Shown one piece after another: positions 23,801-32,380 of a stretch of 64,000 bases of DNA. The notes below the pieces were generated by a model. The model saw only the letters and a list, made by a program, of their open reading frames with translations, was not told where the DNA came from and searched no databases. Every line of letters starts with the position of its first letter. Position 1 is the stretch's first letter. The stretch comes from Bradyrhizobium neotropicale (GTDB lineage: Bacteria > Pseudomonadota > Alphaproteobacteria > Rhizobiales > Xanthobacteraceae). The translations under genes and the position numbers were made by a program. The DNA is taken from NCBI RefSeq assembly GCF_001641695.1, contig NZ_LSEF01000085.1:202654-266653 (forward strand), read 5' to 3'.

Positions 23801-24040
23801 CTACTTCCCCGCAGCCTTGCGCAGGGCGTCGTTGATGCGGTCCTGCCAGCCGGGACCGCCCTCCTGGAAGAACTCGAGCACGTCCTGGTCGATGCGCAGC
23901 GTGACCTGCTCCTTGATGCCGGGCGCCACGTTCTTCTTCGGCGGCGCCTCGGCGACCTTGGCGGTCACCTTCTTGAACGCTGCCTCTGCCTCGGTCCGGG
24001 CATCGCCCAGCGTCCGCGGCCGTCTCGGTTGGTCCGCCAT
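23801..24040 (-). CDS. BrnA-like antitoxin domain protein (79 aa), no toxin partner visible
   Basis: The C-terminal half reads QVTLRIDQDVLEFFQEGGPG then WQDRINDALRKAAGK, the ribbon-helix-helix DNA-binding pattern of BrnA antitoxins (LRLDxDVLxWFxxxGxGYQxRIN). In a classic module a BrnT ribonuclease toxin precedes BrnA; here the gene follows cysK with only 3 bases between them and no toxin is present. It may therefore act as a solitary regulator, perhaps of cysK, or be a relic. The N-terminal 45 residues are Ala/Lys-rich and probably disordered. Confidence 0.8.
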   Translation of the reverse strand: MADQPRRPRTLGDARTEAEAAFKKVTAKVAEAPPKKNVAPGIKEQVTLRIDQDVLEFFQEGGPGWQDRINDALRKAAGK

Positions 24041-24043
24041 GTC

Positions 24044-25021
<978 letters not shown>

Positions 25022-25244
25022 GATGAACTCCCTGTGGCAACAATTCGTGCGTTGATCGCAGCTCTTGCGCAGTTACAGACAGCTTATGACGACACGCAAG
25101 CGACAATGCGGCACATGTTAAATACGCTGCATCGCAAAATCGCGTGAGCTGCAAATATCAGAAAACCAACGCATTTGTGTTGCGACCTCGTCAACTGATT
25201 CTGCTTATGTTAGACTTAGGTCTCAAAGCAGGGAGGTCCCCACC

Positions 25245-25463
25245 ATGTCAGCAGTCGCTGAAGTGTTGTCGACCGTCGCGCTGAACCGCGATCCGCGTTG
25301 CAGCGAGTTGCCCACCTGTCCCGTCTGCGCCGACTCGATGGTCGCCGCCGAAGCTTCTGCCTATGTCTCGGACCACGTGATCAGCTACCTCTGGACCTGC
25401 GACACCTGCGGCTATGGCTTCGTGACCAAGCACGCCGTCAAATCGCGATTCACATGCAACTGA
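25245..25463 (+). CDS. Small zinc-ribbon protein (72 aa)
   Basis: The ATG at 25245 is preceded by GGGAGG at ideal spacing. Two Cys pairs, CPVC (in LPTCPVCADSMVAAEAS) and CDTC (in LWTCDTCGYGFV), form one zinc ribbon. It is a common small rhizobial protein, possibly a nucleic-acid- or protein-binding adaptor. It lies between cysK and tgt, both on the other strand, so it is its own unit. Confidence 0.8.
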   Translation: MSAVAEVLSTVALNRDPRCSELPTCPVCADSMVAAEASAYVSDHVISYLWTCDTCGYGFVTKHAVKSRFTCN

Positions 25464-25464
25464 G

Positions 25465-26613
25465 CTAGCGCGGGGCGATGTCGCCCCTCGCCCAGCCCTC
25501 GCGCGTGCGCTGATAGAATTCTTCGAACGCTCCGCGTGCGATCGCATCCCTGATGCTCTGCATCAGGAACTGGTAGTAAGCGATGTTGATCTCGGACAGC
25601 AGCATCGCCCCCAGGGTCTCGCCCGCCTTGACGAGGTGGTGAAGGTAGGCGCGTGCGTAGTTGCGCGCCGACGGCCATGAGCTTTCTTCATCCAGCGGTC
25701 GCGGGTCGTCGGCGTGGCGTGCGTTGCGCAGGTTCACCTGGCCGAAGCGCGTGAAGGCGACGCCGTGGCGGCCATTGCGCGTCGGCATCACGCAATCGAA
25801 CATGTCGATGCCGCGTTTCACCGCTTCGAGAATGTCGTCCGGCGTACCCACACCCATCAAATAGCGCGGCCGATCGGACGGCAGCGCCGGCGCCGTCTCG
25901 CCGATCATCGCCAGCATCACCTCCTGCGGCTCACCGACGGCAAGGCCGCCGATTGCAAAGCCGTGGAAGCCGATCTCGACGAGCCCTTCGGCACTGGCAT
26001 GGCGGAGCTGTGGCACATCGCCACCCTGCACGATGCCGAACAGCATGTAGCCATCGGGGGCGCTCTCGAAGGCGCGCTTGGAGCGTTCGGCCCAACGCAG
26101 CGACAATTGCATCGCGCGCTCGATATCGTCGCGCTCGGCCGGCAGGCGCACGCATTCGTCCATCTGCATCGCGATGTCCGAACCGAGGAAGCGCTGCACC
26201 TCGATCGAACGCTCCGGCGACAGCTCCACCTTGGCACCGTCGATATGCGAGCGGAAGGTCACGGCGTTTTCGCTGACCTTGCGCAGGTCCGACAGCGACA
26301 TCACCTGGAAGCCGCCGGAATCCGTCAGCATCGGCCCGTTCCAGCCGGTGAACCTCTGTAAGCCTCCGAGCGCCGCGATGCGCTCGGCGCCGGGACGCAG
26401 CATCAGGTGATAGGTGTTGCCGAGCACGATGTCGGCACCGGCATCGCGCACCTCGCGCCAGTGCATGCCCTTCATCGCACCGGCAGTGCCAACCGGCATG
26501 AAGGCCGGCGTCCGCACCACACCATGTGGCGTGGTCAGGCGACCCGTGCGCGCGGCGCCGTCGGTGGCCAGCAGCTCGAAATGATTGGGAAGACTGTTGT
26601 TGGGAAGACTCAT
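25465..26613 (-). CDS. tgt: Queuine tRNA-ribosyltransferase (Tgt), zinc ligands replaced
   Basis: A 382-residue TIM-barrel enzyme that exchanges G34 for preQ1 in tRNAs for Asp, Asn, His and Tyr. The base-recognition and catalytic residues are present: Asp98 (LTDSGGFQ), Asp152 and Cys154 (MQMDEC), the GGLAVGE loop (222-228) and Asp273 (MFDCVMPTRNG). The usual zinc site C-x-C-x2-C...H is not: the aligned segment reads EESSWPSARNY (309-319) and the later TxHN is SEIN (340-343), so Ser311, Trp313, Ala316 and Ile342 stand at ligand positions. The start at 26613 is preferred to 26649. queA lies about 4.5 kb away in the same direction. Confidence 0.93.
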   Translation of the reverse strand: MSLPNNSLPNHFELLATDGAARTGRLTTPHGVVRTPAFMPVGTAGAMKGMHWREVRDAGADIVLGNTYHLMLRPGAERIAALGGLQRFTGWNGPMLTDSGGFQVMSLSDLRKVSENAVTFRSHIDGAKVELSPERSIEVQRFLGSDIAMQMDECVRLPAERDDIERAMQLSLRWAERSKRAFESAPDGYMLFGIVQGGDVPQLRHASAEGLVEIGFHGFAIGGLAVGEPQEVMLAMIGETAPALPSDRPRYLMGVGTPDDILEAVKRGIDMFDCVMPTRNGRHGVAFTRFGQVNLRNARHADDPRPLDEESSWPSARNYARAYLHHLVKAGETLGAMLLSEINIAYYQFLMQSIRDAIARGAFEEFYQRTREGWARGDIAPR

Positions 26614-26736
26614 GGCGGTGCTTATTGCGTGTCGGAAGAGGCCGATCAACCCGCCCGGGACGCGGTTGGAGCCGCTTCTGCCCCAAGCTGGGACACAATT
26701 ATCGCGGAGTTGGGGAACACGGCGGCTTGTTAAATA

Positions 26737-26755
26737 AAACGATACAGTGTAGTTT
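26737..26755. promoter_or_regulatory. 19-bp operator-like palindrome, site 1 (patatin upstream region)
   Basis: AAACGATAC-A-GTGTAGTTT: two 9-bp arms around a central base, 7 of 9 positions complementary, preceded by AAATA. It shares AAATAAAACGATAC with site 2 at 28956-28974. It lies about 100 bases upstream of the patatin lipoprotein gene. The size and symmetry fit a TetR-family operator; a TetR gene lies between the two sites. Confidence 0.6.
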
Positions 26756-26856
26756 TATACGGGGGCTGGACGAGACGCCGCGGCGACGCTGACGGCGGTA
26801 GCATATGCGTGATCTCCAGCCGCCAACCCATGCTTTCCCCTTCATGTTCGACTGAC

Positions 26857-28011
26857 ATGTCCATCCCCACCGGCGGTTGGATCAAACGGACTGCCGCCCG
26901 CCTGATCGCGTCGGCAGTGCTGGTGTCCAGCCTCGCGCTGTCTGCCTGCACCTCCTTGCCGCGAACGCCCTACACCGCGGCCGAGGCCAGCACCTCGCGC
27001 GTGCTCGATATCGACGGCTTGCGGCGCTACGCCGACGAGCCCATTACGAAATTCAGCTTCGAAAAAGAGTATAGCGCTGCAAGCCGAACCTATCTGGCGC
27101 TCTCCGGCGGCGGCGCCGATGGCGCTTATGGCGTCGGTGTGTTGAACGGCTGGAGCAGAGCCGGCAACCGTCCCACCTTCTCGGTCGTCTCGGGCGTCAG
27201 CACCGGCGGCCTGATCGCGCCCTTTGCATTCCTCGGGCCGCAATACGACGACACGCTGCGGGAGGTCTACACCAGCGGCATCGCGGAGAGCCTGCTGAAT
27301 GACCCCAGTATCATGCGCGTGCTGTTCGGATCCGGCCTGTTCGGCAACAAGCGGCTCCGCGAGCTGGTGGCGCGCTATGTCGGGCCGGAGATCCTCGCTC
27401 AAGTCGCACGCGAAAATGCCAGGGGCCGGAAGCTGCTGGTCGTGACGACCGATCTCGACACCCAGCGCACCGCCATCTGGGACATGGGCAAGATCGCCGC
27501 TGTCGGCACGCCAGAAGCGCTGCACCTGTTTCGCGACGTGATGGCAGCCTCCGCCAGCATCCCCCTGGTGTTTCCGCCCATCATGATCGAAGCCGAGGGC
27601 CAGGGCCGGCGCTTTCAGGAGATGCATGTCGACGGCGGCGTGACGGCCCCGGTGCTGACGCTGCCGGAAGCCCTGCTCTTCCAGGGCCGCCTGCCCGGCA
27701 ACGCGAAGATGGACATCTACATCCTCGTCAACAAGAAGATCGAACGAAACTTCGAGCTCGTGTCCAACAGCACCATCGATGTCGCCTCGCGCAGCCTGTC
27801 GTCGATCACCCAGTCGCAGACGCGTTCGATCATCTTCTCGACGTACGATTTCGCCAAGCGCAACCGGCTCGGCTTCCACCTCTCCTACATCGAGCGTGAC
27901 TATCCCGCGGCGCCCTCGGAAGGGTTCGACACGGCCTATATGCGGGCGCTCTATCAGTACGGATGTGAGAAGGCCGCAGCCGGCCAAGCCTGGACCTCGA
28001 CGCTGCCGTGA
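26857..28011 (+). CDS. Patatin-like phospholipase lipoprotein
   Basis: A 384-residue lipoprotein acyl-ester hydrolase. Lipobox LALSAC with Cys31 after a basic n-region. The patatin domain has the oxyanion loop SGGGADGAYGVGVLNGW (about 83-99), nucleophile Ser115 in GVSTG and the catalytic Asp in HVDGG. It probably acts on phospholipids or other lipids in the periplasm or outer-membrane inner leaflet. ATG 26857 gives a proper lipoprotein signal; a GTG at 26809 is an alternative start. The TetR regulator follows on the same strand about 135 bases later, and an operator-like site precedes. Confidence 0.9.
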   Translation: MSIPTGGWIKRTAARLIASAVLVSSLALSACTSLPRTPYTAAEASTSRVLDIDGLRRYADEPITKFSFEKEYSAASRTYLALSGGGADGAYGVGVLNGWSRAGNRPTFSVVSGVSTGGLIAPFAFLGPQYDDTLREVYTSGIAESLLNDPSIMRVLFGSGLFGNKRLRELVARYVGPEILAQVARENARGRKLLVVTTDLDTQRTAIWDMGKIAAVGTPEALHLFRDVMAASASIPLVFPPIMIEAEGQGRRFQEMHVDGGVTAPVLTLPEALLFQGRLPGNAKMDIYILVNKKIERNFELVSNSTIDVASRSLSSITQSQTRSIIFSTYDFAKRNRLGFHLSYIERDYPAAPSEGFDTAYMRALYQYGCEKAAAGQAWTSTLP

Positions 28012-28147
28012 GCCCCGCGTGACGGAACGACGACCTAGCGAAACCGTTGACGATACGGCCAATTCGGCCAGATTCGCGATGACGCCCTCGCTCCTGCGCG
28101 ATATAGAGCGAATGACGACCGTTGGAAACGCGCAGGAATCATTGGGC

Positions 28148-28894
28148 ATGGGATTGGCTGCGACCAAGACAAGAACGGCAACGCGCTCCGCACGGCGCGA
28201 GGTGCCGAAATCGCGCGGCGGCCGGCCGACGAAGAGCGCCGCCCTCGAGCGCGATCAGCGGCTGATCGAGGTCGCGACCCGCCTCTTCCTCGACCGCGGC
28301 TTTGACGCAACCTCGCTCGATGCGGTTGCGGAAGCCGCCCGCGTCAGCAAGCCCACCGTCTATTCCCGTTACGGCGACAAGCGCGGCCTGTTCACGGCCG
28401 TGCTGAGGCGCGAAATCGACCGTTGGCTTGCTCCGCTGTCCGCCGCGGCCGAGACGCAGCTCGGCAGCTCCTCGGACGTCTCGGTCGAGCAGCGACTGGT
28501 GGAGGTTGGGCGGGAGATGCTGACATTCACCTGCGGGCCCGATGCTGTCGCCTTCAGCCGCATGATGACGTCACAGGCTATCAACTTCCCCGACATCGCC
28601 AAGCTCGGCAAGGAAGAGGGTTGGCTCAAGGCCGTCGCCACTACGGCGCGCTTCTTTGACCACCTGGTGGCCCAGGGCGCTCTCGACCTCGACGACACCA
28701 CCATCGCGGCCGAGGTGTTCCTCGATGTCGTCGTTGGTCACACCCACCGCATGGCAACGTTCGGAATGGCCCTGGAGTTCAAGTCCGCGGAAAAGCGGAT
28801 GCGCGCGGCGATCAAGCTGTTCCTGGCCGGCGCTCTGGGTCCTGCGGACCGCGTCCAGACCGCCGGCGCCTCGCGCCGTCGTACGTCCCGCTAA
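28148..28894 (+). CDS. TetR/AcrR family transcriptional regulator
   Basis: A 248-residue repressor. After a basic N-terminal arm (about 1-38) the TetR helix-turn-helix reads LIEVATRLFLDRGFDATSLD, AARVSKPTVYSRYGDKRGLF. The C-terminal ligand domain has the AefR-like arrangement with a long helix ARFFDHLVAQGALDLDD and a final MRAAIKLFLAGAL. CAGGAA lies 10 bases before ATG 28148; ATG 28112 is another in-frame option. Two matching 19-bp palindromes flank the patatin-TetR pair, suggesting it represses this pair and perhaps the PepSY gene. Confidence 0.9.
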   Translation: MGLAATKTRTATRSARREVPKSRGGRPTKSAALERDQRLIEVATRLFLDRGFDATSLDAVAEAARVSKPTVYSRYGDKRGLFTAVLRREIDRWLAPLSAAAETQLGSSSDVSVEQRLVEVGREMLTFTCGPDAVAFSRMMTSQAINFPDIAKLGKEEGWLKAVATTARFFDHLVAQGALDLDDTTIAAEVFLDVVVGHTHRMATFGMALEFKSAEKRMRAAIKLFLAGALGPADRVQTAGASRRRTSR

Positions 28895-28955
28895 CAACTT
28901 CGTGACATCGAGGGGTTATCCCCGCCTTGGGACAAACAGCGCCTTGATCGAAATA

Positions 28956-28974
28956 AAACGATACGGTATGGTTT
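28956..28974. promoter_or_regulatory. 19-bp operator-like palindrome, site 2 (after the TetR gene)
   Basis: AAACGATAC-G-GTATGGTTT: 9-bp arms around a central G with 8 of 9 positions complementary, again preceded by AAATA. Lies between the TetR gene (stop 28894) and the PepSY gene (start 29168). Together with site 1 it gives the consensus AAACNAYAC-N-GTRTNGTTT. Confidence 0.65.
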
Positions 28975-29167
28975 AGTTTATAAGCAAGGTGCGGGTCCAG
29001 CCGGTAACCAGCCCCCCGGCAGGCCCGCATCGTTCTTCAGACTTTGAGCACCGAAATCGGGTATAGCCCGTTCTCGACGCTCCGCGGCCGGCCTGTTGCC
29101 CCTGGTCGGCCGCGCGCTTCTGTTCAAGACGATCCGGCCGGTCGGCCGCTAAGATACGGGTCTCGGC

Positions 29168-29782
29168 ATGGAGACTAAGACAGTGCGTGCCCTCAAAGAT
29201 TGGAAGCTGCTGCTTGCGATCCCCCTCTCGGCGCTGCTCGTGGCGGCGCCGGCGCGCGCGGTCGTCACGACCAGCGGCACGCCGACCGCTCTTCACAACG
29301 AAACGGATGATCCCGAGGCCGACCGCCAGGCGGTCAGCCGCGAGATCGAGCGCTTCCGCAGCTCGTCAATCTCGCTCAGTCAGGCCATGGCGATTGCCGA
29401 GGCGCGCCACGCCGGCGCGACGACCGCCGATGTGAGCTTCGACGGCGCCTCGGGCGTGCCGGTCTACCGGGTGAAGACCCTGCACAACGATCGCATCTGG
29501 CGGCACACGATCAATGCCACGACCGGCGAAGTCATCGGCGGCGAGGCCGCCCTCCCCCTGGCACAACTCGACGCCGATGATCGCAGCAATCTTGCAGCAC
29601 TTGGCGCCATTCGGCATCGCCTCGCGGATGCCGTGCACGTCGCCGAGCGCGCGGCATCGGGCAAGGCCATCAGCGGCGGGCTCGTGCGCGAACGCGGCCG
29701 GCTGAATTTCGCGATCGTCGTCATCAGCGGCGACGATCTCAAGGAGGTCCTCCTCGAGCCTCCGGGCGCCCGGACCAAATAG
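29168..29782 (+). CDS. PepSY domain-containing exported protein
   Basis: A 204-residue protein with a signal peptide (LLLAIPLSALLVAAPARA). A PepSY domain follows at about 60-120: SLSQAMAIAEARHAGATTAD, GVPVYRVKTL, and HTINATTGEVIGGEAA. PepSY domains are found in protease inhibitors, metal reductases and sensor-like periplasmic proteins. The second half is helical with no known domain. The upstream operator-like palindrome at 28956 suggests control by the neighbouring TetR. Confidence 0.82.
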   Translation: METKTVRALKDWKLLLAIPLSALLVAAPARAVVTTSGTPTALHNETDDPEADRQAVSREIERFRSSSISLSQAMAIAEARHAGATTADVSFDGASGVPVYRVKTLHNDRIWRHTINATTGEVIGGEAALPLAQLDADDRSNLAALGAIRHRLADAVHVAERAASGKAISGGLVRERGRLNFAIVVISGDDLKEVLLEPPGARTK

Positions 29783-29859
29783 CGGCCGGTCGCGCCGCGG
29801 CCACAATCCCGCCGAAAAGCCATTGACGGGCGCAAAACTCTCCCGCATAAGTCGCCGCC

Positions 29860-29931
29860 ATGTTCACGACCACCAAACGCACGACTAAAACCACCACGGC
29901 CTTCGGGGCCCGGGGAGGCGTGCGCGCGTAG
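29860..29931 (+). CDS. Threonine-rich leader peptide of asd (23 aa)
   Basis: ATG to TAG encodes 23 residues, of which 8 are Thr, clustered at positions 3-5, 8-9 and 11-13 (FTTTKRTTKTTTAF). The stop is followed after about 28 bases by a perfect GC stem with a T-run, and then by asd. This is the arrangement of ribosome-mediated attenuation, with threonyl-tRNA charging sensed by the Thr codons. Asd makes aspartate semialdehyde, a precursor of threonine, methionine and lysine, so end-product control by threonine makes sense. The Shine-Dalgarno is weak. Confidence 0.7.
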   Translation: MFTTTKRTTKTTTAFGARGGVRA

Positions 29932-29959
29932 TCGTCGACTTAACGCATCAGCTCTACCG

Positions 29960-29991
29960 AAGCCCCGCCCTCGCTGGTCCGGGGCTTTTTT
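29960..29991 (+). terminator. Attenuator terminator before asd
   Basis: AAGCCCCG (29960-29967) pairs with CGGGGCTT (29980-29987), with a 12-base loop, and is followed by T at 29986-29991. A CGGGG segment inside the end of the leader-peptide coding region (about 29911-29915) could pair with CCCCG of the left arm, giving an alternative antiterminator fold when ribosomes stall at the Thr codons. The terminator is seen; the switch is inferred. Confidence 0.75.
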
Positions 29992-30018
29992 GTTGTCTGC
30001 AACTCAATGGAGGAGAAA

Positions 30019-31044
30019 GTGAGTAACGATCCCGTCGTCGCGATTGTCGGCGTCACCGGTGCGGTGGGCGCCGAATTCATCGCCACCATGGACAAGCGCG
30101 GCTTTCGCGTCGGCAAGCTGAAGGCGCTGGCGAGCGCCCGCTCGGCCGGCAAGACGGTATCGTTCCAGGGCAAGGATGTCGTGATCGAGGAACTGACGGA
30201 GCGTTCTTTCGACGGCGTCGACATCGCCCTGTTCTCCGCCGGCAGCGGCATCTCGAAGAAGTTCGCTCCGATAGCGGTCAAGTCCGGTGCGGTCGTGGTC
30301 GACAACTCCTCGGCCTTCCGCATGGATCCGAACGTGCCGCTGGTGATCCCCGAGATCAACGCGAACCGCATCCGCGACCACAAGGGCATCATCGCAAACC
30401 CGAACTGCGCCGCGATCACCGCGCTGGTGCCGCTCTGGCCGATCCACCAGAAGAACCGCATCAAGCGCGTGATCATCTCGACCTACCAGGCCGCCAGCGG
30501 CGCCGGCGCGGCGGCGATGGACGAGCTTGTCGAGTCCACGCGCGCCAATCTCAACGGGCAGGTCTATACGCCGAAGGTGATGCCGCATCCCTACGCCTTC
30601 AATCTCTTCAATCACAACACCGCCGTAGATCCCGAGACCGGCTACAACGACGAAGAGACCAAGGTCATCAAGGAAACCCGCAAGATCTTCGAAGACGAGA
30701 AGATTGCAATCGGCGTCACCTGCGTGCGGGTGCCGGTGCTGCGCGCCCATTGCGAGGCCATCACCTTCGAATGCGAGAAGCCGATCACCGAGGACCAGGT
30801 CCGCGCCATCATGGCGCAGGCGCCGGGCGTGACGGTGGTCGACGACCGCGCCAAGAACTACTTCCCGATGCCGATCGACGCCTCAGGCCAGGACGACGTC
30901 CTGGTCGGCCGCATCCGCAAGGACCTCAGTGATCCCTCGGGGCACTCGATCTCGATGTTCGTGGCGGCGGATCAGCTCCTGAAGGGCGCGGCCTTGAACG
31001 CGGTGCAGATCGCGGAGCTGCTGCCGCAGCGCGTGATGGCGTAA
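30019..31044 (+). CDS. asd: Aspartate-semialdehyde dehydrogenase
   Basis: A 341-residue NADPH enzyme reducing aspartyl phosphate to aspartate semialdehyde. N-terminal nucleotide-binding VAIVGVTGAVG; active-site region NPNCAAITALVP with the catalytic Cys; STYQAASGAGAAAMDEL; substrate-binding FxFNxxH-like YAFNLFNHN; VRVPVLRAHCEAI with the catalytic His; and C-terminal DDVLVGRIRKDLS. The start is taken as GTG 30019, spaced 5 bases after GGAGG; an ATG at 30007 lies before and partly in that ribosome-binding site. Expression is probably controlled by the upstream threonine-rich attenuator. Confidence 0.95.
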   Translation: MSNDPVVAIVGVTGAVGAEFIATMDKRGFRVGKLKALASARSAGKTVSFQGKDVVIEELTERSFDGVDIALFSAGSGISKKFAPIAVKSGAVVVDNSSAFRMDPNVPLVIPEINANRIRDHKGIIANPNCAAITALVPLWPIHQKNRIKRVIISTYQAASGAGAAAMDELVESTRANLNGQVYTPKVMPHPYAFNLFNHNTAVDPETGYNDEETKVIKETRKIFEDEKIAIGVTCVRVPVLRAHCEAITFECEKPITEDQVRAIMAQAPGVTVVDDRAKNYFPMPIDASGQDDVLVGRIRKDLSDPSGHSISMFVAADQLLKGAALNAVQIAELLPQRVMA

Positions 31045-31052
31045 CATCTGAG

Positions 31053-31150
31053 TTGTAGGGTGGGCAAAGGCGCGATACGCGCCGTGCCCACCACTACTCT
31101 CGCGCATTCAAGCAAGATGGTGGGCACGCTTCGCTTTGCCCACCCTACAA
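31053..31150. repeat. MITE-like inverted-repeat element
   Basis: The ends are a perfect 17-bp inverted repeat: TTGTAGGGTGGGCAAAG (31053-31069) and CTTTGCCCACCCTACAA (31134-31150). An internal subrepeat GGTGGGCACG / CGTGCCCACC makes the whole element able to fold on itself. It sits between the convergent stops of asd (31044) and queA (31162). The GTAGGGTGG end is shared with the element at 49923-50041. Confidence 0.85.
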
Positions 31151-31161
31151 ATCCGCCGACG

Positions 31162-32235
31162 CTACGCGCCCGCCCGAAACAGCAGGCACGCATCGCCGTA
31201 GGAATAGAACCGATAGCCGCTCCCGATCGCGTGCGCGTAGGCCTCCTTCATCGTCTCGAGGCCGGCGAAAGCCGACACCAGCATGAACAGCGTCGAGCGC
31301 GGGAGGTGGAAATTGGTCAGCAGGATATCGACGGCGCGGAAGCGATAGCCGGGGGTGATGAAGATCGCGGTCTCTGCCGCGAACGGCTCGATCGTGCCGT
31401 CCTCGGCGGCGGCGCTCTCCAGCAGTCGCAACGACGTGGTGCCGACAGCGACGATGCGGCCGCCGCTGTTCCGTGTAGTGTTCAGCACGTCCGCCGTCTC
31501 CGCCGAGATCGTGCCCCACTCGGCATGCATCCTGTGGCCTTCGGTGTCGTCGACCTTGACCGGCAGGAAGGTCCCCGCCCCGACATGCAGCGTGACGCGG
31601 TTGATGCCGACGCCGCGGTCGCGCAACGCCTGCTCCAGCGCCGGCGTGAAATGCAGCCCAGCGGTCGGCGCCGCCACCGCGCCTTCGTTGACCGCGAACA
31701 TGGTCTGGTAGTCGGCCAAGTCCTGGTCGTCAGGCATGCGTTTCGAGGCGATGTAGGGCGGCAGCGGCGGGCTGCCGAGATCCGCTATGGCCTGGTCGAG
31801 CGTCGGGCCGTGGAACGAGAATGACAGAGTCACCTCGCCCTCCACGCCCTTGGCCTCGACCTCGGCATCGAGATGGCCGAGCAGGCAGACCTTGCCCTCA
31901 TTGCCGAAGCGGATGCGATCACCGGCGACCAGTTTTTTCGCAGGCTTGACAAGTGCCTGCCAGCGCGAGCCGTCGAGGCGCTTGATCAGCGTCGCCTCGA
32001 TCTTCGGCTCGGTCTCGCGGCCGATCCGACGGCCCTTCAGCTGCGCCGCGATCACCTTGGTGTCGTTGACGACGAGCTGGTCGCCGGCGCGCAGCCATTG
32101 CGGCAGATCGGAAATGATCTGGTCGCGCAGCGCACCGTTCTCCACGACCAGCATCTTCGCGGAGTCGCGCGGCTGCGCCGGGCGCAGCGCGATGCGCTCG
32201 GCGGGGAGATCGAAATCAAAGAGATCGGTGCGCAT
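31162..32235 (-). CDS. queA: S-adenosylmethionine:tRNA ribosyltransferase-isomerase
   Basis: A 357-residue enzyme that transfers the ribosyl part of SAM to preQ1 in tRNA, giving epoxyqueuosine. Family hallmarks: MRTDLFDFDLPAERIALRPA at the N-terminus, VVNDTKVIAAQLKGRR, VAAPTAGLHFTPAL, LHVGAGTFLPVK, AVGTTSLRLLES and TNFHLPRSTLFMLVSAFAG. It is the last gene of a minus-strand group with coaD and cyclophilins. Its usual partner tgt is found about 4.5 kb downstream on the same strand, beyond an inserted block of plus-strand genes. Confidence 0.95.
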   Translation of the reverse strand: MRTDLFDFDLPAERIALRPAQPRDSAKMLVVENGALRDQIISDLPQWLRAGDQLVVNDTKVIAAQLKGRRIGRETEPKIEATLIKRLDGSRWQALVKPAKKLVAGDRIRFGNEGKVCLLGHLDAEVEAKGVEGEVTLSFSFHGPTLDQAIADLGSPPLPPYIASKRMPDDQDLADYQTMFAVNEGAVAAPTAGLHFTPALEQALRDRGVGINRVTLHVGAGTFLPVKVDDTEGHRMHAEWGTISAETADVLNTTRNSGGRIVAVGTTSLRLLESAAAEDGTIEPFAAETAIFITPGYRFRAVDILLTNFHLPRSTLFMLVSAFAGLETMKEAYAHAIGSGYRFYSYGDACLLFRAGA

Positions 32236-32259
32236 TTAACTCAGCATGGCAGCGGTCGC

Positions 32260-32374
32260 CCCTCATCCTGAGGAGCGCTCCTTTAGAGCGCGTCTCGAAG
32301 GATGAAAGGCCGAGATGCGGCAGCGAGGCCTTCATGGTTCGAGACGGCGCTACGCGCCTCCTCACCATGAGGAG
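32260..32374. repeat. Dispersed palindromic repeat (REP/BIME-like), copy B
   Basis: Starts CCCTCATCCTGAGGAG and ends CGCCTCCTCACCATGAGGAG. Internal blocks CGTCTCGAAGGAT and ATGGTTCGAGACGGCGCT match copy A at 23683-23793. It lies between the cyclophilin gene (stop 32381) and queA (start 32235), so within a presumed operon it could attenuate or process the transcript. Confidence 0.85.
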
Positions 32375-32380
32375 CAGCAG

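Noticed and set aside
23801..24040. Complete BrnT/BrnA toxin-antitoxin module
   Set aside because: Only the antitoxin-like gene is present; the adjacent upstream gene is cysK and no BrnT-like frame lies nearby.
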